DNA from: Microbacterium sp. 18062
GTDB lineage: Bacteria > Actinomycetota > Actinomycetes > Actinomycetales > Microbacteriaceae
Assembly: GCF_902706225.1 (NCBI RefSeq)
Contig: NZ_CACSKB010000001.1
Location: 124,001 to 188,000, forward strand
DNA length: 64,000 nucleotides
Direction: 5' to 3'
Shown here: piece after piece, positions 38,585 through 49,011 of the stretch
Layout of the letters: each line of letters begins with the position of its first letter
Position numbering within the stretch: position 1 is the first letter of the stretch
Program-made: the position numbers and the translations under genes
The notes under the pieces: generated by a model
The model's database searches: none
What the model saw: only the letters and a program-made list of their open reading frames with translations
Told to the model about the DNA's origin: nothing

Positions 38585-39782
38585 GCCGAAGATCGCCGCG
38601 GGCGAGATCGGCCAGGTGCAGGTGACACAGCTCGCGAACGGCAAATGGCGCGCACGCGCCCGGATGCGCAGCGACTCCGGCGAGCTGGTGCAGCTCCGCG
38701 CCGAAGGCGCCACCGAAGCTGAGGCCCGCGAGGAGCTAATGTCTCGCGCGAAGGCACAGACGACGCACACGAAGGCCATCGTCACCGCCGGATCGACCAT
38801 CGCGGAGGCGGCGGAGGCATGGCTACCGACGGTGAAAGTGCGCGCCGAGAACGGCACGCTGTCCTGGTCGACGTATGAGAACTACGAGACCACCGTTCGC
38901 CTCACGCTCGTCCCAGTCTGTGGCGGCGTCACGCTGCAGGCGCTCACGGTCGGCCGCTGCGACCGCATCATCCAGAATCTCCTCGCCGATCGCGGCGTGT
39001 CCGCAGCACGAAAAGCGCGCTCGGTGCTCTCGCTCATCTGCGGATTCGCCGTGCGCGACGACGCTATCCCGACCAACCCGGTGCGCGACGTCACGCGGCT
39101 GCCGACACCGGAGAAGAAGACCGCGATGCTCACCCCGCTGCAGATCGAGGCCATCCGAGACCTCATGACCCACTGGCGCGAGACGGAAGGCATGGGGCCA
39201 CGCCCGAACTGGCGGGCGCTCGTGGACGGCATGGACATCATGCTCGGCACATCCGCCCGCGTCGGGGAGTGCATCGGCCTGCGCCGCTGCGACGTGGACA
39301 TGACCACAGCCCCACCGACGATCCTGATCGACGGCACCGTCATCCAGAACAAAGCGCAGGGCATTCAGCGGAAGAACGCCCCGAAGCGCACCCGCCAACG
39401 TCGTCGCGTCGCGCTCCCCGCTCTTGCGGCCGATGCAGTGCGACGCCGGCTCGCACGCGCGGAGAAGGGGCCCGAGGCTCTGCTGTTCCCGACGAAGACC
39501 GGCAAGCCGATGAGCGTCTCGAACTACGAGCGTCTACTGCGCTCGTTCATCGACGACAACCGTGATGAGCTCGTGCGCCTCGGTGTCGAGGTGGATGAGT
39601 ACTCGACGCACATCTATCGCCGCACCACCGCGACGCTCGTGGAGCGCGCGGCCGGGCTCACCATCGCGTCACGGCTGCTCGGGCACGCGAACGAGATGGT
39701 CACCCGCAACAGCTACGTCATCACGGCCGAGCAAGTCGACGTCGTCACCGCCGACATCCTCGACACGATCCTTGGCACGTGA
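38577..39782 (+). CDS. int: Tyrosine-type site-specific integrase
   Basis: 401 aa. Arm-binding N-terminus (about 1-65), SAM-like core-binding domain (about 70-170), catalytic domain from about 180. Catalytic residues: R228 (GTSARVGE), H345-x-x-R348 (STHIYRRTT), H370 (LLGHANEM) and nucleophile Y380. Nothing is truncated, so it is probably active. Target is the tRNA-Gln 3' end, given the repeats at the tRNA and both unit ends. Confidence 0.93.
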   Translation: MARPKIAAGEIGQVQVTQLANGKWRARARMRSDSGELVQLRAEGATEAEAREELMSRAKAQTTHTKAIVTAGSTIAEAAEAWLPTVKVRAENGTLSWSTYENYETTVRLTLVPVCGGVTLQALTVGRCDRIIQNLLADRGVSAARKARSVLSLICGFAVRDDAIPTNPVRDVTRLPTPEKKTAMLTPLQIEAIRDLMTHWRETEGMGPRPNWRALVDGMDIMLGTSARVGECIGLRRCDVDMTTAPPTILIDGTVIQNKAQGIQRKNAPKRTRQRRRVALPALAADAVRRRLARAEKGPEALLFPTKTGKPMSVSNYERLLRSFIDDNRDELVRLGVEVDEYSTHIYRRTTATLVERAAGLTIASRLLGHANEMVTRNSYVITAEQVDVVTADILDTILGT

Positions 39783-40600
39783 GTCATGCGGCTCGCTGGT
39801 CGCGTGGGACGTGCCGCGTACCTTCTCACCGAAGCCTTGCGCCTCTGCGAGAGGAGAGGTAGCGTACCTGCACCACAAGTCCACGAGCGTGCGGTGGCGG
39901 TGTGGAATCTCAACCACCGTAGGTCGGCCGGAGATGGCTGCACCGCGGTGCCGGGTCGAGGCTCGGCGACGGGGGTGTCGATTCGGCACCCCCGTGAAAG
40001 ACCTCCGGTTGTGCCGAATCGACACCACCGTGGTGGCGCAAATCTTGCACCACCACGAAGCCCGAGCCCCGGGATTGCAGGCGGTGTCAACTTGCCACCA
40101 CCGTACGAGGTCTCGGCCAGCCAGACTCTGGGAAGCCGGACGGTTCCGTCAATTTGGCGGCACCGTGGACGACGCGGATAAGCGTGCTGGACGGCGCGCG
40201 CGCCCCTCGCTGACGGTCCCGGAAAATTGCCGGGACTGTCGCATCGGAGCCTGAAGCGGTCGCATCCGCACCTCGTGGCGTTGCGAACGACCGCTTGGCG
40301 CTGTCCAATCGTGCTGCCGGTTCGCGTCCGCAAACGGATGAGTCCCTGAGGTCGTCGTAGAGCTGCTCGGCTTCATCGTTCGGCTCAACGACGCCCGCGC
40401 GTCACCAGCGCTGCGCGACCATGTACGGCGCTCCAGGAACCACCGTCGCCACTCTGCCCCAACCGTCTCGGCCGCTCATCTGCGCCCCCGGCCCAGACGC
40501 TCGCACCACGCGTATCTCCTCAGATTCATTCATGGACGTATGCCACCGCGGGTGGGGCGTGCGCACCTCCCTCATGAGACGACTCGTGAGGAGGCCCGGG
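39783..40600. other. Gene-free region with GGTG...CACC repeats, candidate oriT
   Basis: About 818 bp with no credible gene between int and the relaxase. At least six related units: GGTGTGGAATCTCAACCACC at 39899, GGTGTCGATTCGGCACCCCC at 39974, an inverted one ending at 40031 (GTGCCGAATCGACACCACC), 40032-40056, 40083-40104 (GGTGTCAACTTGCCACCACC) and 40142-40166. Most end in CCGT. 39975-39989 and 40011-40025 form a perfect 15-bp inverted repeat. TCCCGG-N7-CCGGGA follows at 40217-40235. MobF relaxases often nick next to their own gene, so this is a natural oriT candidate. Confidence 0.55.
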
Positions 40601-43600
40601 GTGAAGGGCGGTGTGATCCTGTTCCGCGGTATCGGCGCGGCCGCGCGCCGATACCTGGAGTCGGACAGATCCACCGCGGACGAGTATTACCTGGAGGGCG
40701 GCACCGCGCTCGCGGACTTTACCGTCACCGACTCCGCGGGCGAGGTCATCGAGGCACGGAAGCTCGACCCGGTGCAGTACGCCGCATGGGTGGACTGGAC
40801 GGACCCGATCAGTGGCACCTCGATGGGAACCCCGCGCGGCGCGGGCGAGGGCATGCGGGGTTCGCCCCGGTTTGCGGAGATGGTGATCAACGCCCCGAAG
40901 TCTCTCTCCATCGCCGCCGCACTGCACCCGGAGGTTTCCGACGCGCTCGACGCCGCGCAACAGGATGCGGCGGCGGAGATCCGCCGGTGGCTCGCCCAGC
41001 ACTCGGTCACCCGAATCGGGCCTCGGCACGCACGGGAGGTCGTGCCGGTGCAGCAGTTGCAGACCGTCGCCGTCACGCACAAGACCAGCCGTGCGGGTGA
41101 CCCGCACCGGCACATCCACTTCCAGATCGGCACCCGCGTCTACGCCGCGGGGAAGTGGCGCGGTCTGGACACCGCGGCGCTGTTCAAGCAGCAGGGAGCT
41201 ATCCGCGCTCTCGGCACCGCGATCATCGCCGCGCACCCGCGGCTTGCGGCCGTGCTCGACAAGCACGGGCTCACGCTCGACCCGTTGACGGGAGAAGTCG
41301 CAGAGCTGGAGCCGTTCAACGCGGCCCTGTCGAAGCGCGGTGCGCAGGTCGAACGCAATCTCGCCACCTTCGAGGCCGAATGGGAAGCTGCGCATCCCGG
41401 CGAGGAACCGGGGCTGGTCGTGCGGGCGCGGCTGAAAGCGAAGGCGTGGGAGCACGAACGCCCGGGGAAGAAGCCCACGGTGCTCGGCAGCGAGGCCGGT
41501 TGGCGCGCGGAGCTTGAAGACGCCGGCTACAGCGCGGATGAACCACGGGCGTACAGGCCTGCACCGGTTGCACTCGACGAGCTGCCCATCGAGGAAGTCG
41601 CATCTCGTGCACTTGACCGTGCGGCGGCTGGCGCATCGGCGTGGACGGTGCACACGCTGCGCGAGCACGTCACCCGCATCACCACCGAGCACGGCGTGCA
41701 AGCCACACCCGAGGGGCTGCGGGAGTTCGTTCAACTGGCGACGCAGCTCGCAGCATCGGATTGCCTCTCCGTCCTCCCACCCGGTGCGCCGACGCCGGAG
41801 CACGTCGCGCATCTGACATCGTTGCGCGTCGTCGCTGCCGAGACGGAACTGCGCGACCTGCTCATCGCACGGGCTGAGGAGTCCAACCAGCGCATCCCGG
41901 ACGTACACGAGCTTGCGGTGCGGGCGGGCCTGGATGATGACCAGGAGCGAGCGGCCGCAGTCGTCGCATCCGCCAACCCGCTCGTCGTGGTCGAAGGCGC
42001 TGCGGGGTCGGGTAAGACCACGATGCTCGAGACGGCCATCGAAGCCGCAGCAGCCGAGGGCCGTGGAATGAGGGTCGTCACGCCGACGAAGAAGGCCGCC
42101 GACGTCGCTGCCCAGGATCTCGGCATCCCGGCTGACTCCGTGGCCGCGCTCGTGTACGCGCATGGGTTCCGGTGGAACAGCGACGGCGTGTGGACACGCC
42201 TGCGACCCGGGGACGCCGATACCGAAACCGGAGGCATCTATCGGGGGCCGGTGCAGGAGGCGCGTCTCGCGCGAGGTGAGCGGATCGTCGTCGACGAGGC
42301 AGGGATGCTCGACCAAGACTCCGCCCTCGCCCTGTTGCAAGTCGCGGACGAGGCCGGGGCGACTGTCGCGCTCGTCGGAGACCGGGCGCAACTCCCCGCG
42401 GTCGGACGCGGAGGCGTTCTCGACATCGCCACCCAACTCACCCCAGCAGTCGTCGATATGACGAGCCTGCACCGCTTCACCGACCCCGCCTATGCGGCGC
42501 TCACGCTCGAGCTGCGGCATGCCCGCAACCCCACCGCGATCTTCGATCGGCTGAACGAGCACGGACTGATCGTCCTGCACGACACCGACCACGACGTGCG
42601 GGAGAACATTGCGAGGACGACGCACTCGGCGGATGCGATCACCGCCGCGACGAACGACGAGGCCCGGGCGTTGAACGAACGCATCCGTGCCGAGCGGGTC
42701 GACTGCGGCGAGGTCGACGACGCGCGGACGGTGTTCGGCAGCGACCGGCTCCCCATCGGTGCCGGGGACGTGATCCAGACTCGCCGCAACGAGTCCACGC
42801 TCGGCGTTGCCAACCGGCAGACCTGGACGGTGCAGCACGTCGGCGAAGACGGCGCGCTGAGCGTCGTAGAGGCCGGCAACGGCCGTAAGCAGCAGCGCAC
42901 CGTAACCTTGCCCGCGGAGTACGTGACCGAAGACGCGCACCTGGCCTACGCGGTCACCGCGTATGGCGTCCAGGGCTCGACCGTGAACGCCGCACACACG
43001 TTGCTCTCCGACGCGCTTGATGCAGCAGGCGTCTATGTCGGCATGACCCGCGGGCGCGAGACGAACAGGCTGCACATCGTCGCCAGCGATCTTGCAGACG
43101 CGAAGCAGCAGTTCGTCGATGCGCTCGCCCGAGACCGCGCAGACCGCGGCCTGGAAGACGCCACCGAACGCGCCCGTGAGGCCGTCACCGACCTGATCGC
43201 GGACGGGCCCATGTCCATCGTGAGCGCGGAGCGCGACCGGATCGTCGAGCGGATTGTGAAGGCTGATGCGGAGCGGGAGAACTGGGCGTCGGCAGCCGCC
43301 AGATTGCACGACCAGTCCGAGCGACACAAGGCCGAGTACGAGCCGCAGCGCGAACTGGCGGAAGCCGCGGACGCGAAGGCAGCTGCCGTGCTCACGGACG
43401 TTGTGGAGTCGCTGACACAGGAAGCAGTCGCGGATGGCGCCGCGTTCCTGGCTGCGCAGCGGGATGCCATCGCGGCACGCCGGGCCAAGGAGAGAGCATC
43501 TCGGTTCCGCAAGCGCTCTGCCACCCGCACCGCGAACAACGCCGACGCCCGCCGTGCGGAGACAGAGCGGGTTGTGCGCGGCCGGTGGCAGAGCGTCCCC

Positions 43601-44053
43601 GGCAGCGAGAGTAATCTGCCCGCGTGGTCCGAGTCAGTCGCCCAGCACGAAGCCAGCCACGTGCCCGCCGTCGTCGAAGCACGCGCGGAAGCCACGCAGA
43701 CGCGCCAGATCGTCAGCGAGACCCGCGCAAGGCAGTCGCGGGAGCACCTGGCTCTGTACGAGCGGGTACTCGGAAACCGACGTCCGAGCGCGGTTGCCGC
43801 TCGGGTGAACGCCCTGCGTGAGCAGGCGGCGCAGGATCGCCGCTACCTTGCCCAGCTCGATGCGCTTCTGCCAGATGAAGCGGTCAAGCTCGTCCACGAG
43901 CGTGCTGCCCAAGACGCGGCTCAGCGTCTCGCCGCCGAGGAATCCCACAGAGCGGCGGAAGCGCGCGCCGCAGAACTCCGTCAGAGCGTTCCGCGATGGG
44001 AACCCGAACGGAGGAAGCCCGGGCGAAATACGAGTCCTGGGCGTGCGATGTAG
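40601..44053 (+). CDS. MobF (TrwC/TraA-type) conjugative relaxase-helicase
   Basis: 1150 aa. N-terminal TrwC relaxase: nucleophile tyrosine candidates Y18 and Y29/Y30 and metal-binding H169, H171, H173 (HRHIHFQIG). RecD-like helicase with Walker A GAAGSGKTT near 465-475, then VDEAGMLDQDS and the C-terminal superfamily I motif VTAYGVQGSTVNAAH. An Ala/Arg/Glu-rich coiled tail follows (about 870-1150). GTG 40601 is chosen because GAGGAGG lies upstream and family members begin (V/M)KGGV. No type IV secretion genes are in the unit, so a helper would be needed. Confidence 0.9.
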   Translation: MKGGVILFRGIGAAARRYLESDRSTADEYYLEGGTALADFTVTDSAGEVIEARKLDPVQYAAWVDWTDPISGTSMGTPRGAGEGMRGSPRFAEMVINAPKSLSIAAALHPEVSDALDAAQQDAAAEIRRWLAQHSVTRIGPRHAREVVPVQQLQTVAVTHKTSRAGDPHRHIHFQIGTRVYAAGKWRGLDTAALFKQQGAIRALGTAIIAAHPRLAAVLDKHGLTLDPLTGEVAELEPFNAALSKRGAQVERNLATFEAEWEAAHPGEEPGLVVRARLKAKAWEHERPGKKPTVLGSEAGWRAELEDAGYSADEPRAYRPAPVALDELPIEEVASRALDRAAAGASAWTVHTLREHVTRITTEHGVQATPEGLREFVQLATQLAASDCLSVLPPGAPTPEHVAHLTSLRVVAAETELRDLLIARAEESNQRIPDVHELAVRAGLDDDQERAAAVVASANPLVVVEGAAGSGKTTMLETAIEAAAAEGRGMRVVTPTKKAADVAAQDLGIPADSVAALVYAHGFRWNSDGVWTRLRPGDADTETGGIYRGPVQEARLARGERIVVDEAGMLDQDSALALLQVADEAGATVALVGDRAQLPAVGRGGVLDIATQLTPAVVDMTSLHRFTDPAYAALTLELRHARNPTAIFDRLNEHGLIVLHDTDHDVRENIARTTHSADAITAATNDEARALNERIRAERVDCGEVDDARTVFGSDRLPIGAGDVIQTRRNESTLGVANRQTWTVQHVGEDGALSVVEAGNGRKQQRTVTLPAEYVTEDAHLAYAVTAYGVQGSTVNAAHTLLSDALDAAGVYVGMTRGRETNRLHIVASDLADAKQQFVDALARDRADRGLEDATERAREAVTDLIADGPMSIVSAERDRIVERIVKADAERENWASAAARLHDQSERHKAEYEPQRELAEAADAKAAAVLTDVVESLTQEAVADGAAFLAAQRDAIAARRAKERASRFRKRSATRTANNADARRAETERVVRGRWQSVPGSESNLPAWSESVAQHEASHVPAVVEARAEATQTRQIVSETRARQSREHLALYERVLGNRRPSAVAARVNALREQAAQDRRYLAQLDALLPDEAVKLVHERAAQDAAQRLAAEESHRAAEARAAELRQSVPRWEPERRKPGRNTSPGRAM

Positions 44054-44234
44054 TCCCGACCGAAGCTCAAGAGCTTGCAGACCATATCTTCATCAGCCAT
44101 GAAATCATACGTCTCCGGCTGCCTCCATTGACACGGAAGGGAGCATCGACCCGTTGTACGCGGCGTCAAGATGTCCAGCAACGTCGGTGCCCGTCGGTAG
44201 TCTCGAAGTCGAGTTTCGAGTCGGAAGGGTCGCC
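44054..44234. promoter_or_regulatory. Promoter region of the helicase gene
   Basis: 181-bp gap, noticeably A+T richer than the flanks. TTGACA at 44125-44130 and TAGTCT at 44198-44203 are possible promoter elements; the helicase ribosome binding site GGAAGGG is at 44223-44229. Confidence 0.4.
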
Positions 44235-47200
44235 GTGCGGCTAGAGGACATCGCCGCGACCGCGCGGCTGGCGGGCATCGTGCCGGGTCGTGCCGTCACG
44301 GTGCTGGCAGCGCAGATGCACGGTGCGAACGCCGTCGAGGTGACCTACCAGGACGACAACGGCGCGCTCGGGCAGGTGGTGCTGTTCCGCGCCGACGAGG
44401 AGAAGATCGCGCCGCACCTGGAGTCCGGCCGTCCCTTCGATGCCGACCCGCGCAACTTCCGGCTGGCTGCCGAGGCGCAGCGCATCGTGCTCGCGGGGCT
44501 GCACGATCCAATGCTTGCTGTGGCGACGAGCGATGTGCAGCCGCTGCCGCATCAGATTCGCGCGGTCTATGGCGAGTTGCTGCCGCGCACGCCGCTGCGG
44601 TTCCTGCTGGCCGATGACCCCGGTGCGGGCAAGACGATCATGGCCGGGCTCTACATCAAGGAGCTGATCCTCCGGGACGATGTGCGCACCTGTCTTGTGG
44701 TGGCCCCTGGCGGGCTGGTGGAGCAGTGGCAGGACGAGCTGGCGCTGAAGTTTGGACTGGAGTTCGAGATTCTCGCGCCTGGCGCGGAGGACACCGTGCC
44801 GGGCAAGAGTGTGTTCGAGCAGAAGCGGCTGCTCATCGCTCGGATGGATCAGCTCGCTCGCAATGAGGTGCTGCTGGAGCAGGTGGAGCAGGCCGAGTTC
44901 GACCTCGTGGTCGTGGATGAGGCGCACCGCATGAGCGCGTCCTGGTTCAGCGGCGAGCTGAAGGCGTCGAAGCGGTTCCAGCTCGGCGAGCTGCTGAGCG
45001 AGCGCGCCCGGCACTTCCTGCTGATGACGGCGACCCCGCACAACGGCAAGGAGGAGGACTTCCAGACCTTCCTCTCGCTGCTCGACCGCGACCGCTTCGC
45101 CGGTCCCGGCGACCGGCACGCGCAGACCGGCACCGCCGACGGGCTGATGCGGCGCATGGTGAAGGAGAAGCTCGTCACCTTCGAGGGGCGGCCGCTGTTC
45201 CCCGAGCGAATCGCGGAGACCGCCTCCTACCGGCTGTCCCCGGACGAGCAGTTCCTCTACGAAGAAGTCACCGAGTACGTCCGCAACGGGATGAACCTCG
45301 CCGACCGGCTGGAGGGCAAGCGGAAGAACACGGTCGGCTTCGCGCTCACGGTTCTCCAGCGTCGTCTCGCGTCCAGCCCGGAGGCGATCTTCCAGTCGCT
45401 GCGCCGCCGCACAGACCGGCTGGAGCGCACCCGCGACGACCTGCTCGACGGCATCCTCGACGCCCCGCCGCGGGAAGCCCCGGCGTCCCTGATCGATGAC
45501 GACAGCGGCTACGTCGATACGGACGAGCTGGACGCAGCAGAGCTGGAGGAAGCCGAGGAGGAACTGGTCGACGCGGCGACCGCGGCGCGCACCGCGGCCG
45601 AGCTGGAGACCGAGATCGCCGACTTGCGCCGATTGACCGAGCACGCCCGCAGGCTGCTGGACTCGCAGCAGGACGTGAAGTGGCGCGAGCTGCGCGGGGT
45701 GATCGAGAGCCAGGTGCTCACGACCCCCGACGGCAAGCCGCGCAAGCTGATCGTGTTCACCGAGCACCGCGACACCCTGAACTACCTGGAGCGGCGCATC
45801 ACCCAGCTCCTCGGCAAGCGCGAGGCCGTGGTCACCATCCACGGTGCGGTGCCCCGCCACGAGCGCCGTCGCATCACGGCCGAGTTCACCTCGAACCCCG
45901 AGGTGCAGATCCTTATCGCTACCGACGCCGCGGGGGAGGGTCTGAACCTCCAGGCCGCGCACCTGATGGTCAACTACGACCTGCCGTGGAACCCGAACCG
46001 GATCGAGCAGCGATTCGGCCGCATCCACCGCATCGGCCAGACCGAGGTGTGCCGACTGTGGAACCTCGTCGCGGAGGACACGCGCGAGGGCGAGGTGTTC
46101 ATCCGCCTGCTCGACAAGATCGAGGAGCAGCGCGCCGCCTACGCCGGCGAGATCTTCAACGTGCTCGGCACCTCTCTCGGCGACCTGTCGCTGACGCGAG
46201 TGCTGCGCGACGCGATCCGCTATGGCGAGCAGCCGGACGTGAAGGCGAAGATGTGGGAGGTCATCGACGAGGGCGTCTCCGCTGGCCTCCAGGAACTGCT
46301 CGACGACGAGGCCCTCGCCAGCGAAGCCCTCGCACCCACCGAGCTCGAGGTGCTGCGCCGCCAGATGGAGGACGCGAAGGCCAAGCGTCTCCAGCCGCAC
46401 TTCATCCGCGACGCCTTCCTGGAAGCTTTCGACCGCGCGGGCGGGCGCATCGAGCGGCGCGAGAAGGGCCGCTACGAGATCACGCACGTCCCCGCGAGCA
46501 TCCGCGAACGAGCCGGGCGCGCACCCGTCGCCCGCCGCTACGAGCGCATCACCTTCGATGCCGCCACCATCGACCTGCAGGGCGCGCCCCGCGCCGAACT
46601 GCTCGCACCCGGCCACCCGCTGCACGACGCCGCGCTGCAGCTCGTGATCGACCAGTACGGCCCGGTGCTCGACCGCGGCACAGTGCTCACCTCCGACGCG
46701 GTGACCGAGCCAACCCTGATGGTCGGCGTGCTCAACGAAGTGCGCGACTCCACCGGGCAGACCGTCAGCAAGCGGTTCGGGTACTCCGTCGTCGGCGCCG
46801 ACGGCGTTGTGCGCGAGGCCGGCCCCGCGCCGTACCTCGACTACGCGCCCGCAGACGAGCCGCAACGTATGACGGGTACGAGCCTGCCGTGGCTCACGCA
46901 GCGCGAGAAGGACGCCGTCTCCTGGGTGATCGCCAAGCAGCTCCCGGCGTTCGCCGCCGACGTGACGACCCGCCGTACACAGGAGTACGAGCGCGTCCGC
47001 GAGCGCGTCGCCACCCGCCTGACCCGCGAAGTCAACCGCCTCTACACCGAGGCGCTGAAGACCGACGCGGACGCGGCCGTAGGCAAGAAGGTCCGCTACT
47101 CCGCCGAGACGCTACGCCGCCGCGCCGAGGAACTGGAGCAGCGCCGCGAGTCCCGCCTCGCACTCATCGACCGTCAGCTCGCCATGTCGCCCGTGACACC

Positions 47201-47678
47201 TCGTATCACCGCCATCGCCCTGGTCATGCCCGCAGTCGCCGAGCCGGGCGCACCTGGCGACGTGCCCGTGAGTGCGCTTGCCCGCGCCGAGGTCGAGCGC
47301 CGCGGCGTCGACGCCGTGCTCGCCGCCGAGCGAACGCTCGGCCGCACGCCCGAGGAACAGGCCCACAACAACCCCGGCTTCGACGTGCTCTCTCGTCCTG
47401 CGGAAGGCGCGGGCATCCGCATCGAGGTCAAGGGCCGCATCGAGGGTGCCGATACCTTCACCATCACCCGCACCGAGGTGCTCACCGCGCTCAACGCCGC
47501 ACCTGACCATCGACTCTCGCTCGTGCGCGTCAGCGCCAGCGGCGCGCAGCACGACGAGGTGCGCTACATCGGCAACGCCTTCCAAGGCGTCGAACCCGCC
47601 TGGCTCACCGACTTCGATGTCGTCTCGCAGAACCTCTCCTGGGACGACTGGTGGGCGCGCGGCGACAAGCCGTTCTGA
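44235..47678 (+). CDS. SNF2/DEAH helicase with C-terminal DUF3883-like domain
   Basis: 1147 aa. Superfamily II helicase: LADDPGAGKTIMAGLYIKEL (Walker A, about 123-142), VVDEAHRMS (about 226), TATPHNGKEEDF, and the C-terminal lobe IATDAAGEGLNLQAAHLMVNYD plus RIEQRFGRIHRIGQ (about 557-597). Asp/Glu- and coiled-coil-rich middle part (about 410-480). The last 130 residues have NPGFDVLSR and RIEVKGR, the NOV/DUF3883 nuclease-like fold. Such helicases accompany DUF1156 methylases and DUF499 ATPases in DISARM-related defence arrays; both occur downstream. Confidence 0.85.
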   Translation: MRLEDIAATARLAGIVPGRAVTVLAAQMHGANAVEVTYQDDNGALGQVVLFRADEEKIAPHLESGRPFDADPRNFRLAAEAQRIVLAGLHDPMLAVATSDVQPLPHQIRAVYGELLPRTPLRFLLADDPGAGKTIMAGLYIKELILRDDVRTCLVVAPGGLVEQWQDELALKFGLEFEILAPGAEDTVPGKSVFEQKRLLIARMDQLARNEVLLEQVEQAEFDLVVVDEAHRMSASWFSGELKASKRFQLGELLSERARHFLLMTATPHNGKEEDFQTFLSLLDRDRFAGPGDRHAQTGTADGLMRRMVKEKLVTFEGRPLFPERIAETASYRLSPDEQFLYEEVTEYVRNGMNLADRLEGKRKNTVGFALTVLQRRLASSPEAIFQSLRRRTDRLERTRDDLLDGILDAPPREAPASLIDDDSGYVDTDELDAAELEEAEEELVDAATAARTAAELETEIADLRRLTEHARRLLDSQQDVKWRELRGVIESQVLTTPDGKPRKLIVFTEHRDTLNYLERRITQLLGKREAVVTIHGAVPRHERRRITAEFTSNPEVQILIATDAAGEGLNLQAAHLMVNYDLPWNPNRIEQRFGRIHRIGQTEVCRLWNLVAEDTREGEVFIRLLDKIEEQRAAYAGEIFNVLGTSLGDLSLTRVLRDAIRYGEQPDVKAKMWEVIDEGVSAGLQELLDDEALASEALAPTELEVLRRQMEDAKAKRLQPHFIRDAFLEAFDRAGGRIERREKGRYEITHVPASIRERAGRAPVARRYERITFDAATIDLQGAPRAELLAPGHPLHDAALQLVIDQYGPVLDRGTVLTSDAVTEPTLMVGVLNEVRDSTGQTVSKRFGYSVVGADGVVREAGPAPYLDYAPADEPQRMTGTSLPWLTQREKDAVSWVIAKQLPAFAADVTTRRTQEYERVRERVATRLTREVNRLYTEALKTDADAAVGKKVRYSAETLRRRAEELEQRRESRLALIDRQLAMSPVTPRITAIALVMPAVAEPGAPGDVPVSALARAEVERRGVDAVLAAERTLGRTPEEQAHNNPGFDVLSRPAEGAGIRIEVKGRIEGADTFTITRTEVLTALNAAPDHRLSLVRVSASGAQHDEVRYIGNAFQGVEPAWLTDFDVVSQNLSWDDWWARGDKPF

Positions 47679-47782
47679 CGCAGAGAGCCCGTCCACCTCG
47701 ATCCGGGGCGAAGATTCTTTCGAATTCCCGCGTGTCGCGCGCCCGGGGTCGTAGGCCAGCCATACGTTGATCTACTACCCAA

Positions 47783-47810
47783 AACGCCGCCGGGTGCAAC
47801 CGGCGGCGTT
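47783..47810. terminator. Rho-independent terminator hairpin
   Basis: AACGCCGCCGG-GTGCAA-CCGGCGGCGTT, an 11-bp perfect stem between the helicase and CD-NTase genes. TTCT follows on the plus strand and TTTT on the minus strand. It separates the CBASS-like operon from the helicase gene; the rest of the 277-bp gap (47679-47955) shows no gene. Confidence 0.75.
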
Positions 47811-47955
47811 CTCGGGCCTCGCGGACGAGGGCGGAACCTGGAAAGTTCACCCGACTCTAGCGAGACAAGCGGCAATGTGCCCAAACGGACACGCCGAATG
47901 TCGAGCAGCGAGGCCCCCGACCGCCGGACCCGAATTCGGCAGAAAGGAGCCGACG

Positions 47956-49011
47956 ATGACGCTCTTGGACATCCCGACCCGCACCAGCACCGTGGAGCAC
48001 GCGCTCAACGAAGCGCGCTCGCGCATCCAGGTCACCCCCAAGGAACTCGCCGAGGCACGGCGACGGCGAGACGCACTCGCCGCAGCCCTCAAGCGCGAGT
48101 TCGGCGGGCGCACCTACGTCAACGGCAGCATCGCCCACGGCGACGCGCTCAACCCGCTGACCGACGTCGACCTCGGCATCGTCATCCCCGACCCCGATGG
48201 ACTCTACGGGCCGGGGCTGCGTGGCCCCGGCGCACTCCAGGAGCGCGCGGCCGAAGCGATCCGGCGCGAGCTGAAGGACGAGTACCCGAAGCTGCGGGTG
48301 GAGCACCTCAACCGCCGTCGCTCGATTCTGGTCCGGTTCGGCGACCCGGTGACCCCCGGACAGGACGACTTCACCGCCGATGTCATCACCGCGATCGACA
48401 ACCGCACGGGAGCCGGGCTCTACATCCCGAACTACCGCACCTGGGACCGCAGCCACCCCGAGCGCCACACGGACATGGTCAGGGAGGCGAACGCCGTCAG
48501 CCGCTCGACGTTTGCGCGCGGCACCCGGCTGATGAAGCACTGGAACCGCAAGCACGACCGGCCGATCTGCTCCTGGAACATCAAGGCCCTCGCGCTCGGC
48601 TGCATCACCGGGCCGGTGACCATGACGGACTACATCAGCACCTGGCTGAACCACGCCATCGAGCAGCTCAGCATCGGCGAGACCCCCGATCCCGCTGGCG
48701 TCGCCGGGCCGATCAAGATCAACGAGAAGTTCACGATGACCCAGGTGATCGCGGAGTTCAAGGAAGCCAAGGCGATCTTCGACCGTGCGCTCATGCTGGA
48801 GGACGAGGGGTATCCGATCCTCGCACTCAACGAGCTCGCGAAGTTCTTCGCCGACGAGGAGATGATGCCGCGACCCGACCAGTCCGCAGTCCGGGCTGCG
48901 GAGGCAGCGCGCTTCAAAGCCAAGACCTTCTCCGCACCGGCGCGCGTCGCGGCGACCTCGTCGACGACGGCGCTCGCCGACCGCATCAACACCCGCTCCT
49001 GGTCCTGCTGA
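47956..49011 (+). CDS. CD-NTase (cGAS/DncV-like nucleotidyltransferase)
   Basis: 351 aa. Active site G57-S58 (YVNGSIAHGDALN) with D70-x-D72 (PLTDVDLGI), and a third acid probably D142 (DDFTADVITAI). The following IPNYRTWDRSHPERH and RLMKHWNRKHDRPICSWNIKAL match the helical lobe of bacterial CD-NTases. These make cyclic di- or oligonucleotides on phage infection. It heads an operon with an E2-like protein and a membrane protein (4- and 1-nt overlaps), the layout of a short type II CBASS. Clade and product cannot be read from sequence. AAAGGAG precedes the ATG. Confidence 0.82.
   Translation: MTLLDIPTRTSTVEHALNEARSRIQVTPKELAEARRRRDALAAALKREFGGRTYVNGSIAHGDALNPLTDVDLGIVIPDPDGLYGPGLRGPGALQERAAEAIRRELKDEYPKLRVEHLNRRRSILVRFGDPVTPGQDDFTADVITAIDNRTGAGLYIPNYRTWDRSHPERHTDMVREANAVSRSTFARGTRLMKHWNRKHDRPICSWNIKALALGCITGPVTMTDYISTWLNHAIEQLSIGETPDPAGVAGPIKINEKFTMTQVIAEFKEAKAIFDRALMLEDEGYPILALNELAKFFADEEMMPRPDQSAVRAAEAARFKAKTFSAPARVAATSSTTALADRINTRSWSC

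Noticed and set aside
39786..40254. Open frames in the int-relaxase gap
   Set aside because: No ribosome binding sites, poor codon bias, and they run across the GGTG...CACC repeats.
40526..43327. Minus-strand frame of more than 900 codons opposite the relaxase
   Set aside because: Shadow of the MobF gene; no domain recognised in it.
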